A stretch of 64,000 bases of DNA from Pseudomonadota bacterium (GCA_028344535.1 JAOMBK010000003.1:48365-112364), one strand, 5' to 3'; counted from the stretch's first letter, positions 29,551 to 38,707 are shown. Notes: generated by a model from the letters alone, not told the origin. Numbers and translations: made by a program.

Positions 29551-30663
29551 TTACTCTTTCTCTAATAATATAGAGCAGATTGAATATCCAGCACCAAATG
29601 AGCATATTATTCCTTTTTGCCCATTAGTAAGATGATTATGTTTATGAAAGGCTATGATTGAGCCAGCAGAGCTAGTATTAGCATATTCGTCAAGAATGAT
29701 CGGAGCTCTTTCGGGAGGGAAATTTTCACCTAGTAATTTTTTAATTACGTAGGAATTCATATTTATATTTGCTTGATGCAGCCAATATTGCTCTATATCT
29801 TCAGCTATTAAATCATTTTCATTAAGCTGCTCTAGGATTAAAGAGGAAACAAAAGGCATGACTTCTTTAAAGACCTTTCTGCCATTTTGCACAAAGAGTA
29901 ACTCTGATTCGGTATATTCTTTGTCTTCAACAGCATTCATGTAACCATAATTATTTCTAATATTGTTTGAGAATGAAGTTTTAAGTTTTGTATCAAGAAT
30001 CTTGAACTTTTTTTTAGACTGTGAATTTTTTTCAATTACCACAGCAGTGCAAATATCCCCAAATATGAAATGCCCATCTCTATTTTTAAAATTATTATGT
30101 CCAGAGGTTATTTCAGGACTAATGACTAGTACTTTTGATGATTTACCAGATTTAATATCACAGTAAGCATTATTAATTCCAAAAGTAGACGCTGAACAAC
30201 CGACCATCATATCGTACGCAAAACCCTCTATGCCTAATTCATTTTGAACCTCGATCGCAATAGCCGGATATGCTCTTTGGAGATTAGCAGCTGAAACAAT
30301 CACAGCATCTATATCAGATGGACTCAAGCCTGCATTTTTAAGAGCTTCTTTAGCTGCAAACACACTTACTTCTGCTGTAAATGATAATTCGTCATCATTT
30401 CTTGCTTTGATTTTGGGTTTCATTCGTTTTGGATTTAGCAGAGAGTCTTTTTCAATGACATATCTGTTTTTTATTCCTGATGCTTTGACGATAAATTCAC
30501 TTGAGGAGTGGTCTAGGGCTACTATAGAGCCTTCTTTGATTTCATTTGCATGTTCTGAATTATACAAATCAACGTATTTATTAAATGATTCTACTAGCTC
30601 ATCATTTGACACTTTGTCAGGCGGAGTCCAGATACCTGTACCTGAAATATGTATATCATTCAT
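29551..30663 (-). CDS. Beta-ketoacyl-ACP synthase III-like protein (FabH family)
   Basis: A 370-residue thiolase-fold condensing enzyme. The catalytic Cys is in MVGCSASTFG near residue 155, His in WLHQANINMN near 293, and Asn in EYANTSSAGS near 327; the full Cys-His-Asn triad is kept. It is longer than housekeeping FabH (~317) with an N-terminal insertion (NKYVDLYNSEHANEIKEG). This resembles the longer FabH-like enzymes that use medium-chain acyl-CoA primers, such as Pseudomonas PA3286 (recalled similarity, unaligned). It may divert beta-oxidation acyl-CoAs to fatty-acid synthesis. Head-to-head with an alpha/beta hydrolase across only 34 bp. Confidence 0.85.
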   Translation of the reverse strand: MNDIHISGTGIWTPPDKVSNDELVESFNKYVDLYNSEHANEIKEGSIVALDHSSSEFIVKASGIKNRYVIEKDSLLNPKRMKPKIKARNDDELSFTAEVSVFAAKEALKNAGLSPSDIDAVIVSAANLQRAYPAIAIEVQNELGIEGFAYDMMVGCSASTFGINNAYCDIKSGKSSKVLVISPEITSGHNNFKNRDGHFIFGDICTAVVIEKNSQSKKKFKILDTKLKTSFSNNIRNNYGYMNAVEDKEYTESELLFVQNGRKVFKEVMPFVSSLILEQLNENDLIAEDIEQYWLHQANINMNSYVIKKLLGENFPPERAPIILDEYANTSSAGSIIAFHKHNHLTNGQKGIICSFGAGYSICSILLEKE

Positions 30664-30697
30664 GCGTTTCCCCTGTTACATGTTATTTTATAGCCTT

Positions 30698-31618
30698 ATG
30701 CAAAAAATATCATTAGATACTAACTCAGTTTCAAATCTCAATTTTGAACTTCATCTATCAAAAACTGAATCAATTTTAGGTTTGGTTCAGATATCACATG
30801 GTATGGCTGAACATAAAGATCGATATCAAGAATTTATAGATTTTTTAAATGCGAACGGTTTTCATGTTGCAATCCATGATCATCGAGGCCATGGAGATCG
30901 AATTTTAGATGACCAAATCGGATTTTTTGGGAACAACAAGGGATGGGATTTAGTTGTAGAAGACTTGCTTGCAATCCATACAGAGACCAATATGCGTTTT
31001 CCGAATATGCCAAAAATTTTGTTGGGACATAGCATGGGTTCATGGATAGGCATGTCCGCTCTTCAAAATAATAATAGTTTTGACATCGCTTTACTTTCTG
31101 GTTCTAGTCGTCCCAATCCGTCTGAAACCTTTTTACAAAAATTATTGCTTAAAATTGAAATTTTAAGACTTGGGAAGATGGGGTATAGCTCTCTATTACA
31201 TAAAATAATTTTTGGAGGCTTTAATGGTAAATTTAAAAATGCTAAAACTCCAAATGATTGGTTATCTAGGGACCCTGATAGAGTAGATGATTATACGAGA
31301 GACCATTTGTGCGGATTTGTTGTAACCAATCAATTGTGGGCAGATACTATTGGAGGCATAGAGGCCGTATTCGATCCCATAAATTTAGGGTTAATAAAAA
31401 AAAATATTCCAATTTTAGTTTTTTCAGGTACTGAAGATCCGGTTGGCGGCATGGGAAAAGGTACAAGGAAATTGTATGAATGCCTGAAAAATAATGAATG
31501 CATATCAGAACTTTATCTTATTGATGGAGCAAGACATGAAACTCTTAATGAAACCAACAGGATGACAACTTATAATTACCTATTAACATTTATTAAAAAT
31601 AACTTAAAAGGAGCTTGA
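30698..31618 (+). CDS. Alpha/beta hydrolase, monoacylglycerol-lipase/lysophospholipase type
   Basis: A 306-residue cytoplasmic hydrolase. The nucleophile elbow is GHSMGS near residue 111, the oxyanion region is QISHGMAEHKDRY, and HDHRGHGDR is typical of the Hydrolase_4 (lysophospholipase/MGL) group. The acid is probably Asp in GTEDPVGG and the His is in DGARHETLNE. I start at ATG 30698; the open frame extends much further upstream but only into the opposite-strand KAS III gene. Followed after 1 bp by an SDR, so probably in an operon running to 35.5 kb. Confidence 0.88.
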   Translation: MQKISLDTNSVSNLNFELHLSKTESILGLVQISHGMAEHKDRYQEFIDFLNANGFHVAIHDHRGHGDRILDDQIGFFGNNKGWDLVVEDLLAIHTETNMRFPNMPKILLGHSMGSWIGMSALQNNNSFDIALLSGSSRPNPSETFLQKLLLKIEILRLGKMGYSSLLHKIIFGGFNGKFKNAKTPNDWLSRDPDRVDDYTRDHLCGFVVTNQLWADTIGGIEAVFDPINLGLIKKNIPILVFSGTEDPVGGMGKGTRKLYECLKNNECISELYLIDGARHETLNETNRMTTYNYLLTFIKNNLKGA

Positions 31619-31619
31619 A

Positions 31620-32381
31620 TTGGAGCTAAAAAATAAAGTATCTCTTGTTACTGGAGCCGGCCAAGGCATTGGAGAAGGTATTGCCAAAGTTTTAGCCTCT
31701 AACGGATCAAAGGTTATGATTGTGGATTTGAATGGTGATTCAGCAAAAAAGGTAGCCAAAGAAATAAATTCATTATTTCCTAATTCTGCAAAATGCTTTG
31801 AGGCAGATCTCACTGACTCAAATGCCATCAAATCAATGATTCAAGCAACCTTATCCTCATTCACAAAATTGGATTGTATTTGTAATAATGCAGCTGCTTC
31901 AAAAGGTTTAGGACCGGTTGAAAATTATTCACTTGAAGATGTTCAGGCTACGCTTGATTTAACTTTTACATCTTTGTGGAAATGTCTTCAAGTCGAAATT
32001 CAGGCTTTAAAAGAACAAGCCATACCTGCTTCTGTTGTTAATATTTCCTCTAATTCTGCGATCAGAGGTTACGCCTTTAATTCTATTTACGCGGCTAGTA
32101 AGGCAGCAGTAAACAATTTAACTCAGTCAGTTGCAAAGGAAGTTGCTAGAAATGACATTAGAGTAAATGCGGTATCTCCTGGCACTATTAACACTCCCGG
32201 AGTTAGGCAGTATTTTGAGGCAGAGCCTAAAGCAAAAGAAATGCTTGAAAAATCGTCTTTGTTAAGAAGAATTGGTGAGCCCGAAGAAATTGGTGAGCTT
32301 GTTTCATTCCTTCTATCAGATCGATCATCCTTTATTACCGGCCAGGTTATTTCCGTTGATGGTGGCTCATCAATTAATTAA
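31620..32381 (+). CDS. Short-chain dehydrogenase/reductase
   Basis: A 253-residue classical SDR. TGAGQGIGEG lies near residue 11, VDLNG favours NAD, CNNAAA near 88, catalytic Ser in NISSNSAIRGYAF and Tyr/Lys in YAASKAAVNNL; the C-terminal GQVISVDGGSSIN closes the fold. Start is TTG, one base after the hydrolase stop, with GGAG (in AAAGGAGC) about 7 bases upstream. Substrate unknown; sits between a lipase-like hydrolase and a nuclease. Confidence 0.85.
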   Translation: MELKNKVSLVTGAGQGIGEGIAKVLASNGSKVMIVDLNGDSAKKVAKEINSLFPNSAKCFEADLTDSNAIKSMIQATLSSFTKLDCICNNAAASKGLGPVENYSLEDVQATLDLTFTSLWKCLQVEIQALKEQAIPASVVNISSNSAIRGYAFNSIYAASKAAVNNLTQSVAKEVARNDIRVNAVSPGTINTPGVRQYFEAEPKAKEMLEKSSLLRRIGEPEEIGELVSFLLSDRSSFITGQVISVDGGSSIN

Positions 32382-32387
32382 ATTAGA

Positions 32388-33077
32388 ATGATAAAAAAAT
32401 TATTTAAATATCCGGAACTCGAACGAGTCGAAAAAAATGATGTGCGTTATTATCGAGACTCAAAAGAAAATCTCGTACCCTCTGTTACAACTATTTTGTC
32501 TGCAACCGGTGATCATTCTGGTATAGATGCATGGAAAAGAAGGGTGGGTCCCAAGACTGCAAAGGAGGTTGTTGATGAGGCAACCACCATAGGAACAGCT
32601 GTCCACCTTGCTATTGAAAATTATTTAAATGACCAGGATTGGGAACAGTTTACCGATGATAGATTGGGTTTAATGGCGCATCAGATCGCCAAGAGATTTA
32701 TTGACGACTGTTTGGGGGACATTGAAGAAGTATGGGGTCTCGAATCAGGTTTAGTTGTTGATGGTTTATACGCTGGAACAGCTGATTGTATTGGTATCTT
32801 TAAAGATCAACCAACAATCATAGATTTTAAAACAGCAAAAAAAATTAAAAGAAAAGATTGGATAGAAGATTATTTTCTTCAGGGAGCAGCCTATGCAAAT
32901 GCACACAATGTTATGTATGAAACAAAAATAGAATCAATTGCAATTTTGATGGTAGATAGAGACTTGCTGTTTAAAGAATTTTTAATCAAGGGCTCAGAAT
33001 TTAAGAGCTATACAGATAAATGGAAACAGAGGATTATAGGTTACTATAAAACACATAAAATTTTAGGGAGAGAATAA
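32388..33077 (+). CDS. PD-(D/E)XK nuclease-family protein, phage/MGME1-like exonuclease
   Basis: A 229-residue protein with a RecB/lambda-exonuclease-like core. It has VPSVTTILSATG, the helix GTAVHLAIENYL (conserved His), the core VDGLYAGTADCIGIFKDQPT followed by IIDFKTAKK, which supplies the D...(D/E)xK metal-binding residues, and a later Gln/Tyr-rich LQGAAYANAHN. This order is typical of T4-like cyanophage exonucleases and mitochondrial MGME1. It is the only DNA-metabolism gene among catabolic enzymes, with its stop directly before the next SDR ATG. Role unknown: ssDNA processing, or a phage-derived gene (inference). Confidence 0.78.
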   Translation: MIKKLFKYPELERVEKNDVRYYRDSKENLVPSVTTILSATGDHSGIDAWKRRVGPKTAKEVVDEATTIGTAVHLAIENYLNDQDWEQFTDDRLGLMAHQIAKRFIDDCLGDIEEVWGLESGLVVDGLYAGTADCIGIFKDQPTIIDFKTAKKIKRKDWIEDYFLQGAAYANAHNVMYETKIESIAILMVDRDLLFKEFLIKGSEFKSYTDKWKQRIIGYYKTHKILGRE

Positions 33078-33815
33078 ATGAATGAATTAAAAGATAGGAT
33101 TGTAATGATTACAGGTGCCAGCTCAGGTTTTGGTAAAGAGGCTGCAAAAATGTGCGTAGGTTTGGGAGCAAAAGTTGTGTTAGGAGCTCGAAGAGAAGAC
33201 AAGTTAAAAGAGTTGTGTGATGAGCTCGGCTCTGATTCTGCTATATACAAAGCCACAGATGTAACATCCAAAGAACAAATGCATGCACTGGCTCAACATG
33301 GCATTGATACTTTCGGAAGAATTGATTCATTGGTCAACAATGCTGGAGTGATGCCTTTATCGTTGCTTGAAAAGGGCAGAACCGATGAATGGGATCATAT
33401 GATAGACGTAAACATTAAAGGTGTGTTGTATGGAATTGACTCAGTCTACTCACACATGCTTGAGAGAGAGTCAGGTCAAATAATTAATATTTCTTCTGTT
33501 GCAGGGAAGAGAGTGATGCCTGGAAGTGCGGTTTATTCTGGAACAAAATATGCTGTTAGAGCTATCTCAGAAGGCTTGCGATTAGAGTCATCAGGAAAGA
33601 TTCAAGTTACTTGCATTTATCCTGGCGCCTTTAAAACGGAGTTAGCTTTTTCTATTAAAGATGAATCAATGCTTGAAGCCCTAATGAGCAGAGGAATCGG
33701 TGATATTGCCCAACCTGCAGAAAGAGTTGCTGAATCCATAATATATGCCTTGCAACTTGATCCAGGAGTTTCTGTTAATGAGATAGTCATAAGGCCGACT
33801 GCTCAAGAAGCATAG
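33078..33815 (+). CDS. Short-chain dehydrogenase/reductase (NADP-type)
   Basis: A 245-residue SDR. TGASSGFGKE is near residue 13, the basic GARREDK after beta-2 suggests NADP(H), NNAGVMP is near 88, catalytic Ser is in NISSVAGKRV and Tyr/Lys in YSGTKYAVRAI; PGAFKTELA follows. This resembles YdfG-like 3-hydroxyacid dehydrogenases. Its ATG directly follows the nuclease stop. Substrate unknown. Confidence 0.86.
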   Translation: MNELKDRIVMITGASSGFGKEAAKMCVGLGAKVVLGARREDKLKELCDELGSDSAIYKATDVTSKEQMHALAQHGIDTFGRIDSLVNNAGVMPLSLLEKGRTDEWDHMIDVNIKGVLYGIDSVYSHMLERESGQIINISSVAGKRVMPGSAVYSGTKYAVRAISEGLRLESSGKIQVTCIYPGAFKTELAFSIKDESMLEALMSRGIGDIAQPAERVAESIIYALQLDPGVSVNEIVIRPTAQEA

Positions 33816-33826
33816 CAAAAATAACG

Positions 33827-35494
33827 ATGAGAGCGTTTCTTATTGTTGCTAGCATACATGCTTCTTTAGCAACAGCAGCAATTGAATGCATAGATGCTGA
33901 TTTAATTCTTCATCATGGCAACATTTACACTGGAAATAATGAAAATTCCTTTACTGGTTCAATTGCAACCAAAGGCTCAACTATCTCCTATGTTGGTGAG
34001 CTTTTATCCGATGCTGAGTTGCGTTGCTCAGAAGCAAAAATTATAGATTTAAGTGGCAGATATGTATTTCCTGGATTTACAGACGCACATGGTCATCTCA
34101 AGGGAATTGGCTATAGAGAACTCACTTTAAATTTACAGGGAATTTCTTCATTAAACGAAACCTTGGAAGTTGTAAGGAACTATTTATCAACTAAAAAAAC
34201 TGGGGAATGGATTATAGGTCGAGGCTGGATTGATAAAATCTGGCCAGAAAAAAGATTTCCATCTAGGCAAGATCTAGATTCTTTCTCTCCAAAAAATCCA
34301 GTAGTGCTTGAGAGAGCAGATGGCCATGCTGTGGTTGTGAACAGCTTGGTCTTGAAATTAGCAAACATAGATTCAAGCACGCCAGATCCTCAAGGCGGTT
34401 TTATAGAAAAAGATGAAAATGGAGAGCCAACTGGTTTATTGGTTGATATGGCCATGAACTTAATAGCAGATCTTATACCCAAACTAACAAGAGATAACGA
34501 CAAAGAAGCTTTTCTTGAAGGAATCAAAAGAAATGTTAGTCTTGGGTGGACACAAATACATGTGCCTGGTGGAACCTTTGATGATATTTCAATTTTAAAT
34601 GAAATAAAATCTGAGAATAATCTTCTTCAAAGAATTTATTTCATGGTCAGTGACGGTGAACCAGCTGATCGTTTGATTAAAAACGGTCCAATAATTGATC
34701 CAGAGCATTTTTTAACTATTAGGGCGATAAAAATGTATGCTGACGGGGCGCTCGGTTCTCGTGGAGCAGCATTATTAGAAAAGTATAGTGATTATGATGG
34801 TAAAGGAGTGTTTATTTTTCTTGAAGAAGATACAAAACCTAGGTTAGTTAAAGCATTACAGCAAGGAATTCAAATTGGAACACACGCTATTGGAGATCAT
34901 GGAAATAGAGTGGTCTTAGATTGGTATGAAGAAACCTTTGCAAAGGCTAAAGGAAAATATCAGTTTTTTGAATCTCCTAGATGGAGAATAGAACACTCTC
35001 AAAATATTACTCCTGTTGATCAGCGTCGTTTCGTCGAATTAGATATCATTCCTTCAATGCAGCCATCTCATGCTATAGGAGATTTGCATTTTGCAGTTGA
35101 TAGATTGGGATTAGATAGAATTAATAATGCATATGCTTGGAGAAACCTTATTGATCAAGGTCTAATTATTGCCGGCGGTACTGACGCTCCGGTCGAAATT
35201 GGTGATCCAAGAATTGAATTTTATGCTGCTATTGCTAGGAAAGATATTGATGGATACCATGCTGAGGGGTGGAATTTAGATCAAAGGATCACAAGATTTG
35301 AAGCGCTAAAGATGTTTACTATTTGGCCTGCAATTGCTTCTTTTCAAGAGAATGTAAAGGGAACCATAGAGGTTGGCAAACTTGCCGATTTCTCTATTTT
35401 CGATAAAGACTTAATGAATATTCCTGAGCTAGAAATCCTAGAATCAACAAATGTATTAACAGTTGTTGGCGGTAGAATCGTTTACCAAAAATAA
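33827..35494 (+). CDS. Amidohydrolase family protein (YtcJ-like), exported
   Basis: A 555-residue metal-dependent hydrolase of the Amidohydro_3 type. An apparent signal peptide (MRAFLIVASIHASLATAA) precedes the sandwich domain DLILHHGNIYTGN. The first metal motif is GFTDAHGHLKGIG near residue 88. Further metal ligands are likely HAIGDHGNRV (about 352) and AGGTDAPVEIGDP (about 447). Bacterial relatives remove formyl or acyl groups from amines or act on unusual amides; the exact substrate is unknown. Periplasmic location is inferred from the signal peptide. It closes the 30.7-35.5 kb operon and meets the convergent GMC gene after 2 bp. Confidence 0.86.
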   Translation: MRAFLIVASIHASLATAAIECIDADLILHHGNIYTGNNENSFTGSIATKGSTISYVGELLSDAELRCSEAKIIDLSGRYVFPGFTDAHGHLKGIGYRELTLNLQGISSLNETLEVVRNYLSTKKTGEWIIGRGWIDKIWPEKRFPSRQDLDSFSPKNPVVLERADGHAVVVNSLVLKLANIDSSTPDPQGGFIEKDENGEPTGLLVDMAMNLIADLIPKLTRDNDKEAFLEGIKRNVSLGWTQIHVPGGTFDDISILNEIKSENNLLQRIYFMVSDGEPADRLIKNGPIIDPEHFLTIRAIKMYADGALGSRGAALLEKYSDYDGKGVFIFLEEDTKPRLVKALQQGIQIGTHAIGDHGNRVVLDWYEETFAKAKGKYQFFESPRWRIEHSQNITPVDQRRFVELDIIPSMQPSHAIGDLHFAVDRLGLDRINNAYAWRNLIDQGLIIAGGTDAPVEIGDPRIEFYAAIARKDIDGYHAEGWNLDQRITRFEALKMFTIWPAIASFQENVKGTIEVGKLADFSIFDKDLMNIPELEILESTNVLTVVGGRIVYQK

Positions 35495-35496
35495 AC

Positions 35497-37092
35497 CTAT
35501 ACTTTTTTTAAAATTAAATCTGCGCATTTTGCTCCAATAACATTACAGGTTGCATTTGTGTTGCCTGAAATGATGCTTGGAAATATTGATGCATCAGCAA
35601 CTCTTAGTCCTGAAATACCTTTTACTTTTAAATGATTATCAACCACACATTCATCACCTTCTCCCATCTTGCATGTACCTATAGGATGATAAACTGACAA
35701 AGACTCATTTTTAATAAACTCTTCAATTTCAGCGTTCTTAGTATATTTTATTCCAGGCTGTAATTCCTCAGCATTTAATTCTTGCATGGGAGTAGTTTGA
35801 AAAATTTCTCTAGTTTTATTTATGCCTTCAATCATCCATTGCATATCTCTTTTATCATCAAGGTAATTGGCATAGATTTTTGGGGCTTCAGATGGGTTTG
35901 AGGATGCAAGCTCTAGATGACCTCGACTCTTTGGTCTTAAATTACAAACAGATGCTGTGATGCCTGATGAAGGTTTCATAGCGCCATTTTTATTATATTT
36001 TCCAGCACCTGGTGCAAAATGAATTTGTGCATTGGGTGTTTCTACAGTGTCATTTGTTTTAAAGAACACTCCAATATCTGAGGCAGGGTAAGTCATTAAT
36101 CCTCTTTGTTGAGTGAAGTATTCAAATAAATTTTTGACCATGCCTAAAGGCTTCATGAGCTCGCTAAAGGTTTTTAATTTGTTAATTTTGTAGCTTATGT
36201 TAACTGTTAAATGGTCTTGTAAGTTTTGTCCAACACCAGGCAAATCTTGTATGACAGATATTTGATGGTCTTTAAGGTGTTTCTTAGGCCCAATACCAGA
36301 AAGCATTAATATCTGCGGAGAGTTGATACTTCCTCCACAAAGAATTATCTCAGAAGTAGACCCAATCACATGAACCTCATTTTTAATTTTAACCTTCACA
36401 CCTATTGCTTTTTTATTTGATGTAATAACTTTTTCAACCAAAGCATTAGTTAACAAATCAAGATTTGTTCTATCGAGCACAGGTTTTAAAAACGCATCAG
36501 CCGCACTAAACCTTTGCCCATCTTTAATATTTACTTGATATTGACCAAAACCCCCTTGATCATCGCCATTGAAATCATTGTTTTGAGTCAACCCATATTT
36601 TTTACATGCGTTCAAAAAAGATTTTGAAGCTTCGAGGATGGGTTCATATGTTTGCACCCATAAAGAACCAAAATTTCCATGATATTGATCCTCGTGATTT
36701 TGATTATTCTCAAGAGCAACAAAATATTTCATTAGATCCCGATAGCCCCATCCTTTGTTTCCAGCTCTTTCCCATGCTTCATAATCTTCAGCTTGCCCTC
36801 TGATATAAAGCATTCCATTGATAGAACTACTACCTCCAAGAGTTTTACCCCTAGGCCAATTAATCGTTCTATTGTTTAAATTCTTTTCCGGTTCAGTTTC
36901 ATAGCACCAACCATATTTTTTATTTTTAAATAATGAGCTAGCAGCTAAAGGCATCTTAATAGATGAATAGTTATCCATTGGACCAGCCTCAATCAAAAGG
37001 ACAGAATTCTCAGGATTTTCAGAGAGTTTATTAGCTAAAACGCAACCTGCACTTCCTGCACCAATAATGATATATTTGTGACTAAATTTCAT
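35497..37092 (-). CDS. GMC-family FAD oxidoreductase (choline/alcohol dehydrogenase-like)
   Basis: A 531-residue flavoprotein. The FAD-binding GAGSAGCVLANKLSE is near residue 12 with LIEAGP at the end of beta-2, PROSITE-type signatures are WPRGKTLGGSSSINGMLYIRG and GGSINSPQILMLSGIGP, and the catalytic His is in YHPIGTCKMG near 466, paired with the C-terminal ISGNTNATCNVIG Asn. It oxidises primary alcohols such as choline, aliphatic or polyethylene-glycol alcohols to aldehydes. I start at ATG 37092 (MKFSHKYIIIGAG); a longer frame would overlap the divergent peptidase gene. Confidence 0.92.
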   Translation of the reverse strand: MKFSHKYIIIGAGSAGCVLANKLSENPENSVLLIEAGPMDNYSSIKMPLAASSLFKNKKYGWCYETEPEKNLNNRTINWPRGKTLGGSSSINGMLYIRGQAEDYEAWERAGNKGWGYRDLMKYFVALENNQNHEDQYHGNFGSLWVQTYEPILEASKSFLNACKKYGLTQNNDFNGDDQGGFGQYQVNIKDGQRFSAADAFLKPVLDRTNLDLLTNALVEKVITSNKKAIGVKVKIKNEVHVIGSTSEIILCGGSINSPQILMLSGIGPKKHLKDHQISVIQDLPGVGQNLQDHLTVNISYKINKLKTFSELMKPLGMVKNLFEYFTQQRGLMTYPASDIGVFFKTNDTVETPNAQIHFAPGAGKYNKNGAMKPSSGITASVCNLRPKSRGHLELASSNPSEAPKIYANYLDDKRDMQWMIEGINKTREIFQTTPMQELNAEELQPGIKYTKNAEIEEFIKNESLSVYHPIGTCKMGEGDECVVDNHLKVKGISGLRVADASIFPSIISGNTNATCNVIGAKCADLILKKV

Positions 37093-37112
37093 TAATCTAA
37101 TATCTCTCAGGG

Positions 37113-37811
37113 ATGAAAATGCGTCAAGTAATTGCAATTGGTGGAGGGGGTTTTGGCAGGACCCAAGAATCGAATTTAATCGAGCAGTTTATTCTGGATC
37201 AAACATCTAAGAAAAATCCAAAAATTTGCTTCATTCCAACAGCTACTGGAGATTTAGATCCTTATGTTGTTAACTATTATTCTGTTTTCTCAAAACTAAA
37301 TTGTGAAGCTACTCACATCAGTTTTTTTAAGAGAACCATTGATCTTGAGGAACATGTTTTAAAACAAGATGCAATTTTTGTTGGTGGAGGAAATACCAAG
37401 AGCATGTTAGCCGTATGGAAAGATTGGGGCTTAGATTTAATTTTAAAAAAAGCATACGACAGAGGCATTGTAATGAGTGGTGTCAGTGCCGGAGCTATCT
37501 GTTGGTTTAAAAATGGGCTGACCGATTCATGGGCTAGTGAATTAAAGATGATGGAATGTATGAATTTCATTCCGGGAAATTGCGCTCCCCACTATGATGA
37601 AGAACCAGAAAGACGACCTGCAACCAAAAAATTTCTTCAAGATCAGTCAATCACCTCAATGTTTGGTATTGAGGGAGGGGCAGCTCTTCATTTTATTGAC
37701 GAGCAACCTAACTCAACTATAAGATTTAAAAAAAATAAAAATGCCTATCGAGTGACTCTTGAATCAAATAAAGTTAATGAAGATCCCTATAAAGTGGTGG
37801 AATTAGATTGA
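37113..37811 (+). CDS. Peptidase S51 (peptidase E / cyanophycinase-like)
   Basis: A 232-residue serine hydrolase of the S51 family. The nucleophile is in MSGVSAGAICWF near residue 122. The surrounding IPTATGDLDPYV and FVGGGNTKSMLAVWKDWGLD segments (Asn and Trp contacts) are typical of Asp-dipeptidase PepE and relatives. Cytoplasmic. The start is ATG at 37113 or the second ATG at 37119, which has better-spaced AGGGA. Its 5' end is only 20 bp from the divergent GMC start, so the promoters overlap coding sequence. Confidence 0.87.
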   Translation: MKMRQVIAIGGGGFGRTQESNLIEQFILDQTSKKNPKICFIPTATGDLDPYVVNYYSVFSKLNCEATHISFFKRTIDLEEHVLKQDAIFVGGGNTKSMLAVWKDWGLDLILKKAYDRGIVMSGVSAGAICWFKNGLTDSWASELKMMECMNFIPGNCAPHYDEEPERRPATKKFLQDQSITSMFGIEGGAALHFIDEQPNSTIRFKKNKNAYRVTLESNKVNEDPYKVVELD

Positions 37812-38248
37812 TGAATTTATGGTTTCTAATAAACCCTTTTGTTGCATTGCTAGCAAGATCACCTTTGCATTTTATCATCAGCCATCAAGTCCTTGTTATT
37901 CAATTTCAGGGCAGAAGGTCTGGTAAATCATATCTTGTTCCGGTTAGCTATCATCAGCATGCCTCTTCATATACGTGCGTTACACTGAGATCAAATATTT
38001 GGTGGAGAAACTTAAAAGATATATCGCATACTCAGATTTGGCTTAAAGGCAAATTAATGGATGTTCAAATTGACTTAGAATTTAACAATGATCAAATTGT
38101 TGAAAATACTTTGAGAGACCTTGTTACGAGCAATAAAGTGGATGCTTATTTTGCAAAGATTAAATTAAATAAAGATGGCTCACCAAACACAGAGGATTTA
38201 ATTAAAGCAGCTAAACTGCATACCGTACTAAAGTTTACAATTACTTAG
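37808..38248 (+). CDS. Deazaflavin-dependent-nitroreductase-like (DUF385) protein
   Basis: A 146-residue split-beta-barrel protein. FQGRRSGKSYLVPVSYHQH is the hallmark of the F420H2-dependent nitroreductase/DUF385 fold, preceded by a hydrophobic N-terminus (NPFVALLARSPLHFII). Known relatives use F420 or act on quinones; no F420 biosynthesis genes are seen in the window, so the cofactor is uncertain (flavin or heme relatives exist). It overlaps the peptidase stop by 4 bp and converges with the next gene. Confidence 0.65.
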   Translation: MMNLWFLINPFVALLARSPLHFIISHQVLVIQFQGRRSGKSYLVPVSYHQHASSYTCVTLRSNIWWRNLKDISHTQIWLKGKLMDVQIDLEFNNDQIVENTLRDLVTSNKVDAYFAKIKLNKDGSPNTEDLIKAAKLHTVLKFTIT

Positions 38249-38249
38249 A

Positions 38250-38645
38250 TTATTCTCTTAGTTTAATTTGTTTTTCAGTTCTTATTTCCATTTGGGTTTT
38301 GCCCTCATGCTCAGAAATGTAACCTTTAACACAAACATTTTTTCTTTTTAGAAATTTTTCAGGCTTGTATGAGAAATATTCTGAAAATCTACCAAACCAT
38401 ATCAAACCTGTCATTTGTTGATTAGGATAATCTCTTCCAAAATTTAAAAAAATTGGACCACCAGATGCTCTTTTTAAATACTTTGTTGAAACAATTCTTC
38501 CGCAAACAATCATTGTTTCACCGACATATTTATATGCTTCTTTTACTTCAATTGCTTGTTCTGATTGAGCATATAAATGCAGAGGACTGAAAACTAACAA
38601 CCCAAAACATGAAAAAAATCTAATTTGGCTCTTAAAGGTTCTCAT
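38250..38645 (-). CDS. Exported OB-fold-like protein, unknown
   Basis: A 131-residue protein with a signal peptide (MRTFKSQIRFFSCFGLLVFSPLHLYAQ). The mature part reads as a small beta barrel: GETMIVCGRIVSTKYL, GGPIFLNFGRDYP, TGLIWFGRF and KNVCVKGYISEHEGKTQMEIRT. This is the strand order of nucleic-acid-binding-like OB folds found in periplasmic proteins. Two Cys in the mature part could form a disulfide. No assigned function. Convergent with the DUF385-like gene. Confidence 0.6.
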   Translation of the reverse strand: MRTFKSQIRFFSCFGLLVFSPLHLYAQSEQAIEVKEAYKYVGETMIVCGRIVSTKYLKRASGGPIFLNFGRDYPNQQMTGLIWFGRFSEYFSYKPEKFLKRKNVCVKGYISEHEGKTQMEIRTEKQIKLRE

Positions 38646-38693
38646 AACTAAATCATAGTATATATTTCATTTTTAGTCTGAATAAGTTAATTT

Positions 38694-38707
38694 ATTCATT
38701 AATGAAT
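38694..38707. repeat. 14-bp perfect palindrome upstream of the HD-domain gene
   Basis: ATTCATTAATGAAT is a perfect dyad 18 bp upstream of the HD-domain ATG, within the only spacer between it and the divergent exported protein. It could be an operator, but an AT-rich palindrome of this length is not strong evidence alone. Confidence 0.3.

Noticed and set aside
30407..30697. A 97-residue extension at the 5' end of the alpha/beta hydrolase
   Set aside because: It is antisense to the KAS III gene, has no matching domain, and the ATG at 30698 gives a full-length hydrolase.
38694..38707. 14-bp palindrome as a proven operator
   Set aside because: A short AT palindrome in an AT-rich genome is expected by chance now and then, and no regulator gene is nearby. 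Kept only as a low-confidence feature.
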